Assembly (NCBI GenBank): GCA_024235715.1
Contig: JACKLW010000005.1
Location: forward strand, 1-64,000
Source of the DNA: Accumulibacter sp.
GTDB lineage: Bacteria > Pseudomonadota > Gammaproteobacteria > Burkholderiales > Rhodocyclaceae
Reading direction: 5' to 3'
Length of the DNA stretch: 64,000 nt
Below, one piece after another: positions 45,126 through 55,542 of the stretch; position 1 is the stretch's first letter; each line of letters starts with the position of its first letter. A model generated the notes under the pieces. That model was not told the DNA's origin. It did no database searches and worked only from the letters and a program-made list of their open reading frames with translations. A program made the position numbers and the translations under genes.

Positions 45126-48100
45126 ATGGCCGATATCCTCTTTCTCCGCGGCGCCGCCGCGTTTTCGTCCTTCCGCCTGCAGGGTCTGCAGCTGCGCGTC
45201 GCGACCGCCGTTCCCGGTGCGCGCATCGCCAGCGCGGTCTACTGGCACTTCGTCGCCACCCGCGATCCGCTCGGCGACAGCGAGCGCCGGCAACTGGCGG
45301 TGCTTCTCGAAGAGCAGCCCGAGGGTTCGGTCACTGGCGAAGGCGAACTGTTCCTGGTCACGCCGCGTGTCGGGACCATCTCGCCCTGGTCGTCGAAAGC
45401 CACCGACATCGCCTGGAACAGCGGCCTGCAGGCCATCGAGCGCATCGAACGCGGCATCGCCTACCGCCTCGACCGCGGCAAACACCGCCTAACGGCGGCC
45501 GAGCGCGCGACGATCGCTGGCGTGCTGCACGACCGCATGCTGGAGGCCGTCCTCGACGACTTCGCGCAGACCGCGCAGCTGTTCCGTCATTTCCCGCCGC
45601 AGCCACTGAGCAGCGTCGACCTGCTCGCCGGCGGCCGCGCGGCGCTGGCTGAAGCCAATACACGGCTGGGGCTGGCGCTTTCGGACGACGAGGTCGATTA
45701 CCTGGTCGATCTCTTCCTCAAGGCGCAGCGAAACCCCACCGACGTCGAATTGATGATGTTCGCGCAGGCCAATTCGGAGCACTGCCGGCACAAGATCTTC
45801 AACGCCTCGTGGGTGATCGACGGACAGAAACGCGACGAGACGCTGTTCGGCATGATCCGCGAGACGCATCAGGCGCATCCGGCGGGGACCGTGGTCGCCT
45901 ACTCGGACAATTCGTCGGTCATCGAGGGCAGTCGCGTGCGGCTGTTCCACGCCGCTGCCGATGGGCGCTATGTGTGGCGCGAGGCGCTGACGCACATCCT
46001 GGCCAAGGTGGAGACGCACAACCATCCGACGGCGATATCGCCCTTTCCCGGCGCGGCAACCGGCTCCGGCGGCGAGATTCGCGACGAAGGGGCGACCGGC
46101 CGCGGCTCGAAGCCAAAAGCCGGCCTGTGCGGATTCACGGTCTCCAACCTCAACATCCCGGAGGCGATGCAGCCCTGGGAAGCCGAATCCGCGACCTACG
46201 GCCGCCCGGCGCGCATCGCGTCGCCACTGGCGATCATGCTCGAGGGACCGATCGGCGCCGCCGCCTTCAACAACGAGTTCGGCCGCCCGAACCTGGCCGG
46301 CTATTTCCGCACCTACGAGCAGTTCGCCGGCAGTGGCGAAGGTTCGGCCGAACGCCTGCTGCGCGGCTACCACAAACCGATCATGATCGCCGGCGGGGTT
46401 GGCAACATCGCCGCCAGCCAGTCGCTGAAGTCCGAAACGCTGCCTGCCGGCACGCTGCTGATCCAGCTCGGCGGCCCGGGAATGCTGATCGGCCTCGGTG
46501 GCGGCGCGGCCAGCTCGATGACCACCGGCAGCAACAGCGCCGACCTCGATTTCGCCTCGGTGCAACGCGGCAACCCGGAAATCCAGCGACGCGCGCAGGA
46601 GGTCATCGACCGCTGCTGGCAGATGGGCGCCCCTGCCGGCGACGGATCGGCTGCCGGCGACGGCAACCCGATCCTGTCGGTGCATGACGTCGGTGCCGGC
46701 GGCATTTCCAATGCCCTGCCCGAACTGGCGCACGGCGCCGGCTGCGGCGCGCGCTTCGAGCTGCGCGCGGTGCACATCGAGGAGCCGGGAATGTCGCCCG
46801 CCGAAATCTGGTGCAACGAGGCGCAGGAGCGTTACGTGATGGCCATCGCGCCCGGTCGCCTGGCCGAGTTCACGGCGCTCTGCGAGCGCGAGCGCTGCCC
46901 CTTTGCGGTCGTCGGCGTGAGCACCAGCGAAAAGCGCCTGGTCGTCGCCGACAGCCATTTCGGCAACGACCCGGTCGACATGGACATGGACGCGCTGCTC
47001 GGCAAGCCGCCACGGATGACGCGCACGGCCGCGCATCTGCCGCCGCTGGGCGTGCCTTTCGACGCCACCTCAGTCGAACTCAGGGAAGCTGCCGGTCGCG
47101 TGCTGCGCCTGCCGGCGGTGGCCGACAAGACTTTCCTGATCACCATCGGCGACCGCAGCGTCGGCGGCATGACGGCGCGCGACCAGATGATCGGGCCGTG
47201 GCAGGTGCCCTGCGCCGACGTCGCAGTGACGCTGATGGCCTTCGACGGCTATCTCGGCGAGGCCTTCGCGATCGGCGAACGCACGCCGCTGGCGGTGCTC
47301 GACGCGGCGGCTTCCGGGCGCATGGCGGTCGGTGAAGCGATCACCAACATCGTCGCTGCCGACATCGCGGCGCTCGGCGACGTCAAGCTGTCGGCCAACT
47401 GGATGGCCGCCGCCGGTTTTCCGGGCGAGGATGCGCGCCTGTTCGATACGGTGCGCGCGGTATCCGACCTCTGCCAGCAGATCGGCGTCGCCATCCCGGT
47501 CGGCAAGGATTCGCTGTCGATGCGTACCGCCTGGCAGGACAGCACGGGCGAACGGAAACAGGTCGTCTCGCCCTTGTCGCTGATCGTCACCGGCTTCGCG
47601 CGCGTCCAGGATGCGCGCCGGACGCTGACCGCGCAACTGGTGCTCGATGCCGGCGAAACCGATCTGCTGCTGGTCGATCTCGGCGCCGGCCGCAACCGCC
47701 TCGGCGGTTCGGCGCTGGCGCAGGTGTTCAACGCCACCGGCAGCGAAGCACCGGACGTCGACGATCCGGCCCGTCTGCCGGCCTTCTTCGCTGCGGTCCG
47801 CACACTGGCTGCCGAAAATCTGCTGCTCGCCTACCACGACCGTTCCGACGGCGGCCTCTTCGCCACGGTCTGCGAGATGGCCTTCGCGGCGCACTGCGGC
47901 GTGTCGATCGACACCGACAGCCTGTGCTACGACCCGCTGATCAACGACGTCGACGGCAACGAAAAGCGGCCCGACCTGCTCGGCGGCCGTTCCTTCGAGC
48001 GGCTGATGGGCGCCCTGTTCAACGAGGAACTCGGCGCCGTACTGCAGATCCGCCGCGGCGAACGCAGCCAGGTGATGGCCATCCTGCGTGCCGCCGGACT

Positions 48101-49145
48101 TGGTGCCTGCAGCCAGTTCATCGGCTCGCCGAATTCCTGGGACCAGGTGCGCATCATCCGCAATGCCAAGGCGGTGCTCGCCGAGCCGCGCAGCGAGTTG
48201 CAGCGCGCCTGGTCCGAGACCAGCTTCCGCATGCAGCAGCTGCGCGACAACCCGGAATGCGCGCAGCAGGCCTACGACCGCATCCTCGACAGGCACGACA
48301 GCGGACTCTCGGCGACGCTGAGCTTCGACCCGGGCGACGATGTCGCGGCGCCGATGATCAACAGCGGCGCGCGCCCGCGCGTGGCGATCCTGCGCGAACA
48401 GGGTGTCAATGGTCACGTCGAGATGGCCGCTGCTTTCGATCGCGCGGGCTTTGCCGCCATCGACGTGCACATGAGTGACATCCTCGCCGGACGCGTCGCG
48501 CTTGCCGACTTCAAGGGTGCGGTCGCCTGCGGCGGCTTCTCCTACGGTGACGTCCTCGGCGCGGGCCAGGGCTGGGCCAGGACGATCCTCTTCAACGCGC
48601 GTGCGCGCGACAGCTTCTCGGCTTTCTTCGCACGCCCGGACAGCTTTGCCCTCGGCGTCTGCAACGGCTGCCAGATGATGAGCGCGCTCAAGGAAATGAT
48701 CCCCGGCGCCGACGCCTGGCCGCGCTTCGAACGCAACCGCGTCGAGCAGTTCGAAGCACGGCTGGCGATGGTCGAAATCCCGGTGTCACCGTCGGTCTTC
48801 TTCGCCGGCATGGCCGGCAGCCGGCTGCCGGTGGTCGTCTCGCACGGCGAGGGACGCGCGGTCTTTGCCGGCGCCGAGCAGCAGGCGCGCGCCGTGGTCG
48901 CCATGCGCCATGTCGACGCCGCGGGCCAGCCCACCGAGAACTACCCGCAGAATCCGAACGGTTCGCCGGCCGGCATCACCGGCGTCACAACAGCCGACGG
49001 CCGTTTCTCGATCATGATGCCGCATCCCGAACGCGTCTTCCGCACCGTGCAGATGTCCTGGCACCCGGCCGACTGGGACGCGCGCGGCTGGCACGACTCC
49101 CCGTGGCTGCGCATGTTCCGCAATGCGCGCCATTGGATCGGCTAG
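45126..49145 (+). CDS. purL: Phosphoribosylformylglycinamidine synthase
   Basis: The 1339-residue single-chain enzyme converts FGAR, glutamine and ATP to FGAM in purine synthesis. It has the N-terminal PurS-like part, two AIRS-related halves ([33 protein letters not shown]) and a C-terminal glutaminase with the catalytic Cys in GVCNGCQMM and the His/Glu pair in PHPERVFR. Length matches the large proteobacterial form (about 1300). The ATG at 45126 starts the conserved N-terminus; the frame is open upstream to 45012. It stands alone, as usual. Confidence 0.97.
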   Translation: MADILFLRGAAAFSSFRLQGLQLRVATAVPGARIASAVYWHFVATRDPLGDSERRQLAVLLEEQPEGSVTGEGELFLVTPRVGTISPWSSKATDIAWNSGLQAIERIERGIAYRLDRGKHRLTAAERATIAGVLHDRMLEAVLDDFAQTAQLFRHFPPQPLSSVDLLAGGRAALAEANTRLGLALSDDEVDYLVDLFLKAQRNPTDVELMMFAQANSEHCRHKIFNASWVIDGQKRDETLFGMIRETHQAHPAGTVVAYSDNSSVIEGSRVRLFHAAADGRYVWREALTHILAKVETHNHPTAISPFPGAATGSGGEIRDEGATGRGSKPKAGLCGFTVSNLNIPEAMQPWEAESATYGRPARIASPLAIMLEGPIGAAAFNNEFGRPNLAGYFRTYEQFAGSGEGSAERLLRGYHKPIMIAGGVGNIAASQSLKSETLPAGTLLIQLGGPGMLIGLGGGAASSMTTGSNSADLDFASVQRGNPEIQRRAQEVIDRCWQMGAPAGDGSAAGDGNPILSVHDVGAGGISNALPELAHGAGCGARFELRAVHIEEPGMSPAEIWCNEAQERYVMAIAPGRLAEFTALCERERCPFAVVGVSTSEKRLVVADSHFGNDPVDMDMDALLGKPPRMTRTAAHLPPLGVPFDATSVELREAAGRVLRLPAVADKTFLITIGDRSVGGMTARDQMIGPWQVPCADVAVTLMAFDGYLGEAFAIGERTPLAVLDAAASGRMAVGEAITNIVAADIAALGDVKLSANWMAAAGFPGEDARLFDTVRAVSDLCQQIGVAIPVGKDSLSMRTAWQDSTGERKQVVSPLSLIVTGFARVQDARRTLTAQLVLDAGETDLLLVDLGAGRNRLGGSALAQVFNATGSEAPDVDDPARLPAFFAAVRTLAAENLLLAYHDRSDGGLFATVCEMAFAAHCGVSIDTDSLCYDPLINDVDGNEKRPDLLGGRSFERLMGALFNEELGAVLQIRRGERSQVMAILRAAGLGACSQFIGSPNSWDQVRIIRNAKAVLAEPRSELQRAWSETSFRMQQLRDNPECAQQAYDRILDRHDSGLSATLSFDPGDDVAAPMINSGARPRVAILREQGVNGHVEMAAAFDRAGFAAIDVHMSDILAGRVALADFKGAVACGGFSYGDVLGAGQGWARTILFNARARDSFSAFFARPDSFALGVCNGCQMMSALKEMIPGADAWPRFERNRVEQFEARLAMVEIPVSPSVFFAGMAGSRLPVVVSHGEGRAVFAGAEQQARAVVAMRHVDAAGQPTENYPQNPNGSPAGITGVTTADGRFSIMMPHPERVFRTVQMSWHPADWDARGWHDSPWLRMFRNARHWIG

Positions 49146-49179
49146 GCGGCCGTCCAGGAAGGACACGCCGCAAGGCAGC

Positions 49180-50109
49180 TCAGGTCAGGGTCTGCGCAGC
49201 CAGGCGCTGCTGCAGATCTTCGGCCAGCCAGTCGATCAGCGTGCGCACCCGCCTGGGGACCAGGCGAGTGTAGGAATGCGTGATGCTCACCGGAATCGGC
49301 GGCAGCTCGTAGTCCGCCAGCAGCACCACCAGCCTGCCCTCCGCAACCAGCGATTCGACCTGATAGGAGAGAAAGCTGCCGAGGCCCAGACCGGCCGCGC
49401 AGGCATTGATTGCTCCGGCCACCTGGTTGCTGGTGAAGCGTCCGCGCGGGAGCATGTTTACGGCCTGCTCGCGGCTGCCGTCGGCAGCTTTCGCGCTGCG
49501 AAAGGACCACAGATTGCCGCCACCCTGGGTGCGCCAGCGGATGCAGTCAAAGCGCGTCAGATCGTCTGGCGAGGCTGGCGCGCCGGCCTGTTCGAGGTAT
49601 TGCGGACTGGCGCACAGGACACGACGGATATGGCCGACGCGACGCGCGATCATCGATGAGTCGCCAAGGTGCGCGATGCGCACCGCGAGATCGACGCCCT
49701 CGTCCACCAGATTGACGACGCGATCGAGCAACAGCATGTCGACGCGTGCCTGGCGATAGCGCAGCAGGAAGGAACTCACCGCCGGAACGACGTGCAGTTG
49801 CCCGAAGAGGACCGGCGCGGTCACCGTCAGCTGGCCGGCTGCCTCGCCGTGCCTTTCCGACAGTTCGCCTTCGGCTTCGTCGACCTGGGCGAGGATGCGC
49901 CGGCAATGTTCCAGATAGCGGCGGCCTTCTTCGCTGAGGGCAAGGTGCCGGGTGGTGCGCGTCAAGAGACGGGCTGCGAGCAGTTTCTCGAGGTCGGCAA
50001 GCGTACGCACCACGGTCGGCAAGGACTTGCCAAGCGCCTGTGCGGCGGCAGTCAGTGAGCCCTGATCAACGATGGTCACGAAGACCTGCATCGCCTGCAG
50101 CTTGTCCAT
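49180..50109 (-). CDS. LysR-type transcriptional regulator
   Basis: The 309-residue protein has the N-terminal winged helix (MQVFVTIVDQGSLTAAAQAL) and a periplasmic-binding-like effector domain (about 90-300). It belongs to the broad DsdC/AaeR-like group with LLDRVVNLVDEGVDLAVRI. It is transcribed divergently from the VOC and flavin-protein genes, which are its likely targets; direct repeats in the gap support this. Confidence 0.93.
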   Translation of the reverse strand: MDKLQAMQVFVTIVDQGSLTAAAQALGKSLPTVVRTLADLEKLLAARLLTRTTRHLALSEEGRRYLEHCRRILAQVDEAEGELSERHGEAAGQLTVTAPVLFGQLHVVPAVSSFLLRYRQARVDMLLLDRVVNLVDEGVDLAVRIAHLGDSSMIARRVGHIRRVLCASPQYLEQAGAPASPDDLTRFDCIRWRTQGGGNLWSFRSAKAADGSREQAVNMLPRGRFTSNQVAGAINACAAGLGLGSFLSYQVESLVAEGRLVVLLADYELPPIPVSITHSYTRLVPRRVRTLIDWLAEDLQQRLAAQTLT

Positions 50110-50118
50110 CGGCGCAGA

Positions 50119-50171
50119 TTACTCCGAAATCCGGACTGGTTATATCGCAATGCCGGTATTTATTCCGAAAT
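50119..50171. promoter_or_regulatory. Direct repeat in the LysR/VOC divergent gap, candidate operator
   Basis: TTACTCCGAAAT (50119-50130) and TTATTCCGAAAT (50160-50171) match at 11 of 12 bases and start 41 bp apart, close to four helical turns. The core is also partly palindromic (ATTCCGAAAT). Two such sites on one face of the helix suit a LysR dimer of dimers, but no protein-DNA evidence exists here. Confidence 0.45.
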
Positions 50172-50251
50172 GCCGATGCGAGACAGTGTATACCTGCAGC
50201 CGGCAGCAGACCCGGCTGCCAAATCCTACACCGCCAACAAAGGAATACCTC

Positions 50252-50680
50252 ATGAGCCTATCGTCCGCAAACAAGGCCACGCCCGCCACTCTGGGTGTCC
50301 ATCACGTCGGCCTGACCGTCCCCGACATCGCCGCCACGCGTGCCTTCTTCGTCGATGTCCTCGGTTTCGAGCAGGTCGGCGAGCGCCCCGACTACCCGGC
50401 ACTGTTTGTTTCCGATGGCACGGTGATGATCACCCTGTGGCAGGCCAGCGATCCCGGAACTGCGACCGCCTTCGACCGCAAGAACGTCATTGGTCTGCAC
50501 CATCTGGCATTGCTGGTTGCCGACCAGGCTGGCCTCGATCAACTGCACCGGCGCCTCACGGCGGCGCCCGGGGTGGTCATCGAGTTTGCCCCGCAGGCAC
50601 TGCGCGGCGGGCCGGTCCGGCACATGATGTGCGCCATGCCCGGCGGCGTCCGCCTCGAACTCATTGCCACCGCGGCCTGA
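50252..50680 (+). CDS. VOC (glyoxalase/bleomycin-resistance-like) family protein
   Basis: The 142-residue protein has the two beta-alpha-beta-beta-beta repeats of the vicinal oxygen chelate fold: HHVGLTVPDIAATRAFFVDV with DGTVMITLWQ, and GLHHLALLVADQAGLD with MPGGVRLELIA. The His and Glu metal ligands seem present. Exact substrate unknown. AAGGAA precedes the ATG at 50252. Co-transcribed with the flavin protein 21 bases downstream. Confidence 0.9.
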   Translation: MSLSSANKATPATLGVHHVGLTVPDIAATRAFFVDVLGFEQVGERPDYPALFVSDGTVMITLWQASDPGTATAFDRKNVIGLHHLALLVADQAGLDQLHRRLTAAPGVVIEFAPQALRGGPVRHMMCAMPGGVRLELIATAA

Positions 50681-50701
50681 GCTGCGCCTGGAGCCACTCC
50701 C

Positions 50702-51700
50702 ATGAACAGCCAGCGGCAAACGATCAGTGACCACTCGGCTTTCCACGCTGGAGAACGTCAGGCGCAGCGGCTTGCCGGGGTCGATGAGCGAATCGAAAGG
50801 GTCGGCCGGGCAGCGATTCGTGATTACCTGCTGCCGCAGCACCAGGCTTTCTTCGCCGCGCAGCACCAGCTCCTTCTGGCCATGGTCGACGCCGACCGGC
50901 AACCGTGGGTGGCAATGCTGGCCGGCCCGCCGGGTTTCGCGCGTGCGCTCGACGAGAAACACCTGCGAGTCGCTGCGCAGCCGCTCGCCGGCGCGCCCGG
51001 GCAGGCCCTGGCTGCCGGCAGCGCAATCGGCGTCCTGGGGATCGACTACGCCAGCCGCCGCCGCAATCGCCTCAACGGCCGGGTGCGCAGCGCCGATGCC
51101 AACGGCTTCGAGATCGAGGTCGAGCAGTCTTTCGGCAACTGTCCGAAGTACATCCAGACCCGCGAAACGCGCCTGCCAGCGGGTGGCACGTGGCAGGTCA
51201 CGCCACAGACGGGCCAGCCGCTGCGGCCCTGGGATGACGATGCGCGCCGGCTGATCGTCGAGGCCGATCATTTCTATATCGCCACCCACTACGACCAGCA
51301 CGGTGATCCCGGGCATCGTGGCGCGGATGTGTCACATCGCGGCGGAAAACCTGGATTCGTGTACCTTGCTGACGATGGTGCCCTGCTCTTCCCGGATTTT
51401 GCCGGCAACCGCTTCTACAACACGCTTGGCAATATCCTGGCCAACGGCAAGGCGGCGCTGTTGTTCACCGATTTCTCTTCCGGGACCCTGTTGTCGATGA
51501 CCGGCAGCGCGCACATCGATTGGCGGGACGCGCGCGCGCATGGTTTCGCCGGCGGTGAGCGGCTATTGCGGTTCACGCCACGGGAAGTGTGGCGCTATCC
51601 CCAGGCCCTGCCGTTTGCCTGGCAATTCGGCGAGCAGTCGCCAGCGCTCGACGCGACGGGACGCTGGTCGGATATCGCCACGCGCCCAGGTCCGGGATGA
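50702..51700 (+). CDS. Pyridoxamine 5'-phosphate oxidase-like protein, large form
   Basis: The 332-residue protein has two split-barrel regions: the first with HQLLLAMVDADRQPWVAMLA and FGNCPKYIQTR, the second with GFVYLADDGALLFPDFAGNR and GKAALLFTDFSSGTLLSMTG. This is the long FMN-binding type that in some bacteria is fused to a ferredoxin reductase; no such domain is here. It follows the VOC gene and is probably controlled by the divergent LysR protein. Confidence 0.88.
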   Translation: MNSQRQTISDHSAFHAGERQAQRLAGVDERIERVGRAAIRDYLLPQHQAFFAAQHQLLLAMVDADRQPWVAMLAGPPGFARALDEKHLRVAAQPLAGAPGQALAAGSAIGVLGIDYASRRRNRLNGRVRSADANGFEIEVEQSFGNCPKYIQTRETRLPAGGTWQVTPQTGQPLRPWDDDARRLIVEADHFYIATHYDQHGDPGHRGADVSHRGGKPGFVYLADDGALLFPDFAGNRFYNTLGNILANGKAALLFTDFSSGTLLSMTGSAHIDWRDARAHGFAGGERLLRFTPREVWRYPQALPFAWQFGEQSPALDATGRWSDIATRPGPG

Positions 51701-51798
51701 GCGCAACAGGCACTGCGTCCGTAGCCGCAGCGGCTGAATCGTAGCCAGGCCGGGCGTACAAAGAAAGTGAAACGACGAAGGGACAGCCAGAAGAAAAT

Positions 51799-51825
51799 GG
51801 CGCCGAAAAGCCGGCGCCCCTTTTT
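51799..51825 (+). terminator. Intrinsic terminator, bidirectional
   Basis: GGCGCCG (51799-51805), a six-base loop and CGGCGCC (51812-51818) are followed by CCTTTTT (51819-51825). The A-run upstream (about 51791-51797) provides a T-run for the opposite strand, so it can serve both the flavin-protein gene and the convergent ppiC gene. Confidence 0.88.
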
Positions 51826-51846
51826 CTGCTTGCGCTCGCTGCTCGC

Positions 51847-52635
51847 TTACTGGATCTTGGCCTTGGCGCGCAGATCGCTGACCAGCTTCTGAATCTGCTC
51901 CTGTTGCAGGCGCTGCGCCAGCTGCGGCTTTATCTGCTCGAGCGGTGGCGGGTTGAGCGGCCGGCTGTCCTCGACGAGGATCACGTGATACCCGAAATTG
52001 GTCTTCACCGGCGTGTCGGTGTACTTGCCCTTGCTCAGCCCGACGACCGCGTCGCCGAAAGGCTTGACGTAGGTGGCCGGGCTGCTCCAGCCAAGATCGC
52101 CACCTTTCTCGCGCGATCCGGGGTCCTTCGACTGCGTCGCCAGATCTTCGAACTTGGCGCCGCTGTTGAGCTTGGCGATGATCGCTTTGGCGTCGTCTTC
52201 CTTGTCGACGAGGATATGACGAACCTTGTATTCGGTGCCACCCATCTGGGTTTTCACCCGATCATAAGCGGCCTGGATCTGTGCGTCGCTGATCGGATGC
52301 GCCTTGACGTAGTCCTGCACGAAGGCGCGAATGTAGATCGCCTGCCGGGCCAGCTCGGCCTGGGCGGCAATCTCGGGTTTCTTGTCGAGATTGTCTTTCT
52401 TGGCCTGCTGGGCAAGCAGTTCGCGGCGGATCAGTTCTTCCTTGATCGCGTTCTTCAGTTCCGGCGTTACCGGGGTACCCTGTGCTTCCTGTTCGGCGAG
52501 AAACGCGTCGGCGACGCTCTGGGAGATGGCGACGCCGTTGACGGTGACCAGCGTCCCGCTCTTGGCGGCGACCGCCGGCAGCGAGATCATTGCACCGAGC
52601 AGCAGTGCGCTAGCCAGCTTGGAGAGGTTGTGCAT
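51847..52635 (-). CDS. Parvulin-type peptidyl-prolyl cis-trans isomerase, exported
   Basis: The 262-residue protein has a signal peptide (MHNLSKLASALLLGAMISLP), an N-terminal chaperone helix region and a parvulin domain (about 130-225) with KVRHILVDKED, GGDLGWSS and NFGYHVILVED. It folds periplasmic or outer-membrane proteins. I prefer the ATG at 52635, with AAGGA nine bases upstream, to the in-frame ATG at 52644 which directly abuts AAGGA. It is the last gene of the yciB-yciI-bolA-ppi operon. Confidence 0.92.
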   Translation of the reverse strand: MHNLSKLASALLLGAMISLPAVAAKSGTLVTVNGVAISQSVADAFLAEQEAQGTPVTPELKNAIKEELIRRELLAQQAKKDNLDKKPEIAAQAELARQAIYIRAFVQDYVKAHPISDAQIQAAYDRVKTQMGGTEYKVRHILVDKEDDAKAIIAKLNSGAKFEDLATQSKDPGSREKGGDLGWSSPATYVKPFGDAVVGLSKGKYTDTPVKTNFGYHVILVEDSRPLNPPPLEQIKPQLAQRLQQEQIQKLVSDLRAKAKIQ

Positions 52636-52682
52636 GTCTGTCATTCCTTGGGTTGGGGTGAATCGGTGGGCAGCGATCTAGA

Positions 52683-52994
52683 TCAGGAATCGGCCGCAGG
52701 CGTCGCGGCGGCTTCATCCGGAGTCAGCGCCTTGATGCTAAGCGCGTGAATCATGTTGTACATCATATCGCCAAGTGCTTCGTGAACCATGCGGTGACGA
52801 GCGACTCGGCTATGACCTGCAAAACCCGAAGCAACGATCAGCAGGCGATAGTGGCCACCGCCGCCGCGCGCCCCTTCGTGACCGGCGTGCCGAGCCGAGT
52901 CGTCGATAACTTCGACGCGCTGGGGTGCCAGTACCGCGAGTCGCTGCCTGATGATCGCTTCGCGGTCGTCGACGGCGGCTTGCCGATCGCTCAC
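52683..52994 (-). CDS. bolA: BolA family protein
   Basis: The 103-residue protein has the BolA fold: [20 protein letters not shown], then a glycine-rich loop with the ligand histidine, [20 protein letters not shown] and [10 protein letters not shown]. BolA proteins work with monothiol glutaredoxins in iron-sulfur trafficking. A low-complexity A/D tail is extra. Overlaps yciI by 4 bp. Confidence 0.92.
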   Translation of the reverse strand: MSDRQAAVDDREAIIRQRLAVLAPQRVEVIDDSARHAGHEGARGGGGHYRLLIVASGFAGHSRVARHRMVHEALGDMMYNMIHALSIKALTPDEAAATPAADS

Positions 52995-53296
52995 GCCGGC
53001 AGCGCTTTCTTGAACGGCTTGACGGTCACCGCCTGGTAAACGCCGCTGGCGACATAGGGGTCCGCGTCTGCCCAGCTACGCGCAGCGTCGAGTGAGGAGA
53101 ACTCGGCGACAATCAGGCTTCCCGAGAAGCCGGCCGGTCCGGGGTCGGGCGAATCGATGGCCGGAAACGGGCCGGCCAGCAGCAGACGGCCCTCGTCTTG
53201 CAGCACCTTGAGGCGGTCGAGGTGCGCCGGCCGGGCAGCCAGACGGTCGGCCAGCGAGTCCGGACGATCTTCACCGACGATGGCGTAGAACATCAT
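52991..53296 (-). CDS. yciI: YciI family protein
   Basis: The 101-residue protein has the ferredoxin-like YciI fold with [35 protein letters not shown] and [19 protein letters not shown], including the conserved Asp/His-type active region. Function is unclear. GGAGG precedes the first of two tandem ATGs. It overlaps yciB and bolA by 4 bp each. Confidence 0.92.
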   Translation of the reverse strand: MMFYAIVGEDRPDSLADRLAARPAHLDRLKVLQDEGRLLLAGPFPAIDSPDPGPAGFSGSLIVAEFSSLDAARSWADADPYVASGVYQAVTVKPFKKALPA

Positions 53297-53826
53297 TCTT
53301 TTTCCTCCATGTATTTCGAAAGCATCATCCCCTGCGCGAGCACGAAAACCAGCATCAGTCCGGTAGCGCCGAACAGTTTGAAGGTCACCCAGTCGTCGGT
53401 CGAGAAGTTGAAAGCGACCAGCAGGTTCACGAACCCCATGAAGACGAAGAAGCCGATCCACGCCCAGTTGAGCTTGTTCCACGCAACGTCGGGCAATTCC
53501 ATCTGTCCGGCCAGCAGGATGCGTATCAGGTTCTTCTTCCGGAACCACATGCCACCGAGCAGGACCGAGGCGAAAGCCCAGTAGAGGATGGTCGGCTTCC
53601 ACTTGATGAACGCTTCATCGTGCAGGAACAAGGTCATGCCACCGAAGACCGTGATCACCACCAGACTGACCCAGAGCATGGTGTCGATCTTGCGGCCACG
53701 GATCAACAACCAGGCGATCTGCGCGAAAGTGGCAGCGATCGCCACGCCCGTCGCGACATAGATGTCCGCCACCTTGTAGGCGACGAAGAAAAGGATCACC
53801 GGGAAAAGGTCGAAAAGAAACTTCAT
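53293..53826 (-). CDS. yciB: Septation/inner-membrane-spanning protein YciB
   Basis: The 177-residue protein has five membrane helices and the family sequences [39 protein letters not shown] and [17 protein letters not shown]. YciB acts with the divisome and elongasome in envelope maintenance. It is the first gene of the yciB-yciI-bolA-ppiC operon, a standard betaproteobacterial arrangement. Confidence 0.95.
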   Translation of the reverse strand: MKFLFDLFPVILFFVAYKVADIYVATGVAIAATFAQIAWLLIRGRKIDTMLWVSLVVITVFGGMTLFLHDEAFIKWKPTILYWAFASVLLGGMWFRKKNLIRILLAGQMELPDVAWNKLNWAWIGFFVFMGFVNLLVAFNFSTDDWVTFKLFGATGLMLVFVLAQGMMLSKYMEEKE

Positions 53827-54001
53827 CAGGGAAACCAGAAAAATATCCCGTGATTATGGCCGATTTGGCGCGCTGCTGTCCATGTTTGGGCGGCAGGCAG
53901 GATGCCGGCGTGGCCGCCTTTTTTGCCGCCTCTCCGCCCCTTGCTCATCCCCGCCCTCGCCCATCCTGTCGCTCATCCCGGGGCCCGCCGGCGGCGATCA
54001 C

Positions 54002-55318
54002 TCACGCCGCAGTCTGTCGCTTGTCGACGACCCGGCACGCCTTGCCGAGCGAGCGTTCGATGGCGCCGATTTCGACAATGCGCACCTGCGCAGAAATGCC
54101 GATGAACGACTTGATATGGTGCTGCAGGGTATTTGCCACGTGCTCCTTGTCCACCGGCAGCCGGTAGCGGTACTCACGCTTGATCTCAACATTGACGTTG
54201 ACGGCGTCGAGATGACCGTCGCGCCAGACCTCGATCTGATAGTGCGGCGACAGCATCGGCTGCTTGAGAATCAGTTCCTCGATCTGCGACGGGAAGACGT
54301 TGACCCCGCGAATGATCAGCATGTCGTCCGAGCGACCGGTGATCTTGTCGATGCGCCGCATCGAGCGCGCCGTCGGCGGCAGCAGGCGGGTCAGGTCGCG
54401 TGTTCGGTAACGGATGATCGGCAAGGCCTCCTTGCTCAGGGAGGTGAATACCAGCTCGCCGGAACTGCCGTCGGGAAGTGCCTCGCCGCTGACCGGATCG
54501 ATGATCTCGGGGTAGAAGTGATCCTCCCAGATCACCGGCCCATCCTTGCTTTCGGCGCACTCGCTGGCGACGCCCGGGCCGATCACTTCCGACAGCCCAT
54601 AGAGGTCGATGGCGTCGATGGCGAAGGTGCGCTCGATCTCGCGACGCATCGACTCGCTCCACGGCTCGGCGCCGAACAGGCCAATGCGCAGCCGCGTCGA
54701 ATCGGCGGCGATGCCCTGTCTCGCGAACTCGTCGGCCAGGTTGAGCATGTACGACGGCGTCACCATGATGATGTCGGGCTGGAAGTCGGCGATCAGCTGC
54801 ACCTGTCTTTCGGTCTGCCCTCCGGACATCGGGATCACCATGCAGCCCAGTCGTTCGGCACCGTAGTGCGCGCCGAGGCCGCCGGTAAACAGGCCGTAGC
54901 CGTAGCCGACATGTACCATGTCGCCACGCCGCCCGCCAGCCGCGTAGATCGAGCGCGCCATCAGCGTCGCCCACATGTCGACGTCGTTCTGCGTATAGCC
55001 GACGACCGTCGGCTGGCCGGTAGTGCCCGACGAAGCGTGCACCCTCACCACCTGATCGCGCGACACCGCGAACATCTTGAACGGATAGTTGTCGCGCAGG
55101 TCGGCCTTGGTCGTGAACGGAAACTGGCTCAGGTCGGCGAGTGTTTTCAGATCATCCGGGTGCACACCGCGTTCATCGAATTTCCGACGGTAGTGGTCGA
55201 CGTGATCGTAGGCGTGGCGCAGGGACCAGCGCAGGCGCTCGACCTGCAACGCCGTGATCTCGTCACGACTGGCCGTTTCGATGGGTTCGTAGGCGGTGAC
55301 ACCACTGGCTGCGACCAT
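54002..55318 (-). CDS. paaK: Phenylacetate-CoA ligase
   Basis: The 438-residue AMP-forming ligase has the P-loop-like VRVHASSGTTGQPTVVGYT, the Y-G-L-S-E motif (IDLYGLSEVIGPG), the ADP/AMP-binding YRTRDLTRLL and the hinge DDMLIIRGVNVFPSQIE, all typical of PaaK. It activates phenylacetate with ATP and CoA. The ATG at 55318 has GGGAGA upstream. No other paa gene is present, so it may serve a different aryl acid or act alone. Confidence 0.94.
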   Translation of the reverse strand: MVAASGVTAYEPIETASRDEITALQVERLRWSLRHAYDHVDHYRRKFDERGVHPDDLKTLADLSQFPFTTKADLRDNYPFKMFAVSRDQVVRVHASSGTTGQPTVVGYTQNDVDMWATLMARSIYAAGGRRGDMVHVGYGYGLFTGGLGAHYGAERLGCMVIPMSGGQTERQVQLIADFQPDIIMVTPSYMLNLADEFARQGIAADSTRLRIGLFGAEPWSESMRREIERTFAIDAIDLYGLSEVIGPGVASECAESKDGPVIWEDHFYPEIIDPVSGEALPDGSSGELVFTSLSKEALPIIRYRTRDLTRLLPPTARSMRRIDKITGRSDDMLIIRGVNVFPSQIEELILKQPMLSPHYQIEVWRDGHLDAVNVNVEIKREYRYRLPVDKEHVANTLQHHIKSFIGISAQVRIVEIGAIERSLGKACRVVDKRQTAA

Positions 55319-55542
55319 TTGCTCATCTCCCTGCCGGCCAAAAGCTGAAACCCTAGTACATACACGGTCATCTTTCAACAAGCACGTGGGCAAGCGCCGG
55401 GGTTTCTCCACGAGCGGCCAGCAAGCGCGCCATCCAGCGCCTGCCGCCAGCCCGCGCGAAGGGGAAATCGGGTAGCCTTGGCGGCCCGGCGCCACTGCCC
55501 GCTCCGCCCCCCCCACTTCCCAGACTCACCACTCTTCCGCCG

